Of a DNA stretch of 43,136 bases, positions 40,495-43,136 are shown piece after piece; the stretch's first letter is position 1, and each line of letters starts with the position of its first letter. The translations under genes were made by a program, and so were the position numbers. This DNA is from Alphaproteobacteria bacterium (lineage in GTDB: Bacteria > Pseudomonadota > Alphaproteobacteria > UBA9219 > RFNS01): contig RFNS01000247.1 of assembly GCA_009927055.1 (NCBI GenBank), positions 1 to 43,136 on the forward strand. The letters are read 5' to 3'. The notes under the pieces are model-generated. The model saw only the letters and a list, made by a program, of their open reading frames with translations, ran no database searches and had not been told where the DNA came from.

Positions 40495-40822
40495 TGCCGG
40501 GGCAACCCGGCTATGGCGATAAACGCTGTGTGGAATATACGAAGCGGACCCGGGGGCAGTACCCGGCGCCTCCACCAGCTGGTCTCTCACACCATGGGGC
40601 CAGCGCATGGGGGCGACCTAGCATCGACGCGCGTCGTAAAGACATGGTTTTTGCCCGGCATGGTACCGCCGTTATCGGACTAAAACATAAATGCGAACGA
40701 CAACGTTCCGCAAGTTGGAGCCATCGCTGCCTAACGCTCGCATTGCGAGTTACTAAGCAGTTAGCTTCAACGCGGCTGGGGGCGTGCCGGGCAACAGAAA
40801 CGCCCTGTAACATCAACACGGC
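40495..40822 (+). ncRNA. ssrA: tmRNA, circularly permuted two-piece (alphaproteobacterial type)
   Basis: Acceptor piece ends GGACCCGGGGGCAGTACCCGGCGCCTCCACCA (CCA at 40575-40577). After a 31-nt intervening segment the coding piece begins GGGGGCGACCTAGCATCGACGCG at 40609, and GGGGGCG pairs with CGCCTCC. Tag ORF 40693-40734 GCG AAC GAC AAC GTT CCG CAA GTT GGA GCC ATC GCT GCC TAA = ANDNVPQVGAIAA*. Outer ends approximate. Confidence 0.9.
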
Positions 40823-40860
40823 AAAATATCACGGGCCCCGCCACTGTAGCGTGATATTTT
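40823..40860 (+). terminator. Inverted repeat, likely tmRNA 3' terminator/processing hairpin
   Basis: AAAATATCACG-(16 nt)-CGTGATATTTT, perfect 11-bp arms ending in T-rich sequence. Confidence 0.55.
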
Positions 40861-40881
40861 ACATTCGTTCGATATATCATT

Positions 40882-41388
40882 ATGCCTAACACCATGGCCG
40901 ATGATCTTTTACAGTATGATGTGCTGGTCGAACGCGCGCTGCGCAGTGTTGTGCGCGATGCGTTGCAGCAGGTGGCTAAAAACAACCTGCCCGATAAACA
41001 TCATTTCTATATCTCGTTTCATACCAAATTTAATGGCGTCGATATCCCCGATTATTTGCACAAGCAATATCCCCAAGAAATGACCATTGTGCTTCAGCAT
41101 CAATTTTTTGGGTTGAAAGTGCATGATGATTATTTTGGCGTCACCCTGTCATTTAACGGTCGGCAAGAACGCCTGACCATTCCGTTTCAGGCCATCACAA
41201 GCTTTGCCGATCCGCACGCCAACTTTGCGCTTCAGTTTCAAACAGTGTTTGAACCTTCGGATACCCCCCCCGAAGGCAACGACGACGAAAATAACGAGAC
41301 TCCGCCAAGCAACGATGAACCCGACGCCCCCAAGCAGGAAAAACGCGGCGAAGTGATTAGTTTGGATAAATTCAGGAAGAAGAAGTAG
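40882..41388 (+). CDS. sspB: SspB-family ClpXP adaptor (alpha-type stringent starvation protein B)
   Basis: LQYDVLVERALRSVVRDALQQVAKNNLPDKHHFYISFHTKFNGVDIPDYLHKQYPQEMTIVLQHQFFGLKVHDDYFGVTLSFNGRQERLTIPFQAITSFADPHANFALQF; acidic/variable linker and short C-terminal VISLDKFRKKK module. Confidence 0.92.
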   Translation: MPNTMADDLLQYDVLVERALRSVVRDALQQVAKNNLPDKHHFYISFHTKFNGVDIPDYLHKQYPQEMTIVLQHQFFGLKVHDDYFGVTLSFNGRQERLTIPFQAITSFADPHANFALQFQTVFEPSDTPPEGNDDENNETPPSNDEPDAPKQEKRGEVISLDKFRKKK

Positions 41389-41466
41389 CCACTCACGCCC
41401 GCGTCACATCTCCTTCTCCATGCATTTGGGCGTGCGACCAAAGAGGATGTTTTTTTGAATCTACCC

Positions 41467-41946
41467 CTAAAAACTGTCAAGCTTTTCGGCTATCAGGCCC
41501 TGCACTTCCAGGCGCAGGCGTTTATCGCTGGGCACGGCCCCTTCCCTGCTGTAGCGGGCAAAAAGTTCGGCAATCATTTCGGCAATCAGATGATCGGGCA
41601 CTTTTTGCTTCCGCGCCTCGGCCAGCACCACTTCTGAAAGATGTTTAAGGTGATCACTGGCATGAATGTACTCGGCCATTTTTTTGGGTGATGATCCCTG
41701 CTGCTCCAGCGATGGTTCTAATTTCGTTTCAAGCTCGGCCACCAGTTCCCACGGGTGAACCTGCAAAGCGGTGGCGATTTTCTGCATCCATGCCACCGTC
41801 AGCCGATTCAGGCCGTTTTCCAGCTTAAAAATCTGCGATTGGGTGGTGCCCACCATGCTGGCCAGCTTCTCGCCCGTGATGTTTTTTTCAAGCCTAAGCG
41901 CTGCAATGCGGTTGGGGCGTTTCACGTCGGGGTTGATGGTGCGCAT
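41467..41946 (-). CDS. XRE-family HTH transcriptional regulator
   Basis: RIAALRLEKNITGEKLASMVGTTQSQIFKLENGLNRLTVAWMQKIATALQVHPWEL. Confidence 0.85.
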   Translation of the reverse strand: MRTINPDVKRPNRIAALRLEKNITGEKLASMVGTTQSQIFKLENGLNRLTVAWMQKIATALQVHPWELVAELETKLEPSLEQQGSSPKKMAEYIHASDHLKHLSEVVLAEARKQKVPDHLIAEMIAELFARYSREGAVPSDKRLRLEVQGLIAEKLDSF

Positions 41947-42136
41947 GGGCGTTTATAACAAAGCAAATGCAATATTAAAAATCGTGCACAGCGTTGGTTG
42001 TTGGTCAGGAAAAGCGAATGTATCTGTGCCACCCACGCCATTGCGCCCCTTCCACGCGGGCTGGAACTGATGAATAACGTATGCTGATGCGCAATAGTTC
42101 TGCAGGATATCAAAAAATCTGAAAAAGATTATTCTC

Positions 42137-42165
42137 TTGACATTTATTCCTGAATAGAATATTTT
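42137..42165 (+). promoter_or_regulatory. Candidate sigma70-type promoter
   Basis: TTGACA - 17 nt - TATTTT upstream of the 42203 ORF. Confidence 0.55.
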
Positions 42166-42202
42166 TTCTGCTATGACCGACCTGCAAGAGGAATCACCGA
42201 AC

Positions 42203-42376
42203 ATGAAAATCGCGCACCAAATGGCTGATTTTATTGTCGATCTTATCTCAAAAAAAGGCCACCTGAAGAAATCTGATCTGCTGAGGAATTTTTCAGAAGC
42301 GGACGTGAAAACCCATTTGCCGCTGGCCTGCGGCTTTGCGGCCGTTCAACTGGGCCACAGTGTGGATGTGGAATAA
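42203..42376 (+). CDS. Small hypothetical protein (57 aa)
   Basis: MKIAHQMADFIVDLISKKGHLKKSDLLRNFSEADVKTHLPLACGFAAVQLGHSVDVE; RBS-like AGAGGA upstream of ATG 42203; promoter-like elements further upstream. Confidence 0.5.
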   Translation: MKIAHQMADFIVDLISKKGHLKKSDLLRNFSEADVKTHLPLACGFAAVQLGHSVDVE

Positions 42377-42420
42377 CTTTATGCTTTAATGCGTTGTTTT
42401 ATCATATTTTTTATTAAACA

Positions 42421-43136
42421 TTACCCTTTCACCAGCGCCAGCAACCCAAGGGTTTTGATTATTTTTTTGGCGAGAGGGGCATAGTACTCGCCCGCCCTGC
42501 TATCTATCATATTTTGGGCATTTCCGGCATCGGCGCTTTCTCTGATCACGGGGAGCAGTGGAATATCGCCCAAAAATTCGCACCCCAGTTCTTCGGCCGC
42601 TTTTTTGGCCCCGCCGCATGAAAAAATATGGCTTTCTCCCCCGCAATGCGGGCAGACAAAATAGCTCATATTTTCAATCATCCCCAGAACAGGAACATGC
42701 ATTTGTTCAAACATTTTCAAGGCTTTGCGGGCATCTATTAATGCTAAATCTTGCGGGGTTGAGACAATAACCGCCCCCGATAAATTCGCCTGCTGCGCCA
42801 GGGTTAATTGCACATCGCCCGTGCCGGGTGGCAGGTCGATGATCAGCACATCTAACTCACCCCACGCCACATCGCGCAGCATCTGCTGCACGGCGCCCAT
42901 CACCATCGGCCCGCGCCAGATCATGGCTTTGTCCGGCGGAATCAGCAGTCCAATCGACATGGCCTTCATCCCTTGCGCCACGGCGGGGATAATTTTTTTA
43001 TTCTCATCCAGCGCCACAGGGCCAGAAATACCCATCAACGTGGGCAGCGATGGGCCATAAATATCGGCATCCAGCAAACCAATGTTCAGGCCCATGGCCT
43101 GCATCGCCAAGGCCAAGGCCCATGCGGTGGTTGATT
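42421..43136 (-). CDS. apbC: Mrp/NBP35-family Fe-S carrier ATPase (N-terminus beyond window)
   Basis: STTAWALALAMQAMGLNIGLLDADIYGPSLPTLMG...DVLIIDLPPGTGDVQLTL...NMSYFVCPHCG. Reads through the right edge just after the Walker A STT. Confidence 0.93.
   Translation of the reverse strand, partial: STTAWALALAMQAMGLNIGLLDADIYGPSLPTLMGISGPVALDENKKIIPAVAQGMKAMSIGLLIPPDKAMIWRGPMVMGAVQQMLRDVAWGELDVLIIDLPPGTGDVQLTLAQQANLSGAVIVSTPQDLALIDARKALKMFEQMHVPVLGMIENMSYFVCPHCGGESHIFSCGGAKKAAEELGCEFLGDIPLLPVIRESADAGNAQNMIDSRAGEYYAPLAKKIIKTLGLLALVKG

Noticed and set aside
40494-40889. 131-aa plus ORF and 102-aa minus ORF
   Set aside because: They overlap the permuted tmRNA; conserved RNA elements explain the sequence.

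Overview
This window comes from an alphaproteobacterium-like chromosome. The lineage call rests on a permuted two-piece tmRNA, an alpha-type SspB and the ribosomal gene order. The core is one long minus-strand ribosomal superoperon: rpsL-rpsG-fusA-tuf-rpsJ-rplC-rplD-rplW-rplB-rpsS-rplV-rpsC-rplP-rpmC-[orf89]-rpsQ-[orf104]-rplN-rplX-rplE-rpsN-rpsH-rplF-rplR-rpsE-rpmD-rplO-secY-adk-[CheY-like/CheX-like/CheA-like kinase]-rpsM-rpsK-rpoA-rplQ-[Cys-rich lipoprotein]-htrA. Three insertions in this normally conserved cluster stand out. First, two unrecognised small AT-richer ORFs bracket rpsQ, with stop/start-coupled junctions. Second, a three-gene chemotaxis-like phosphorelay module lies between adk and rpsM. 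Third, a Cys-containing lipoprotein gene overlaps the rplQ stop. Other notable loci are: a permuted ssrA (tmRNA) encoding the tag (A)ANDNVPQVGAIAA directly next to sspB; a large secreted protein with six copies of a Cys/Trp repeat, open at the left edge and missing from the ORF track; an SDR/UbiA/SDR/GMC-oxidoreductase cluster; and an Arg/Asp-repeat secreted protein. No CRISPR array, rRNA, or recognisable transposase or phage gene was seen.
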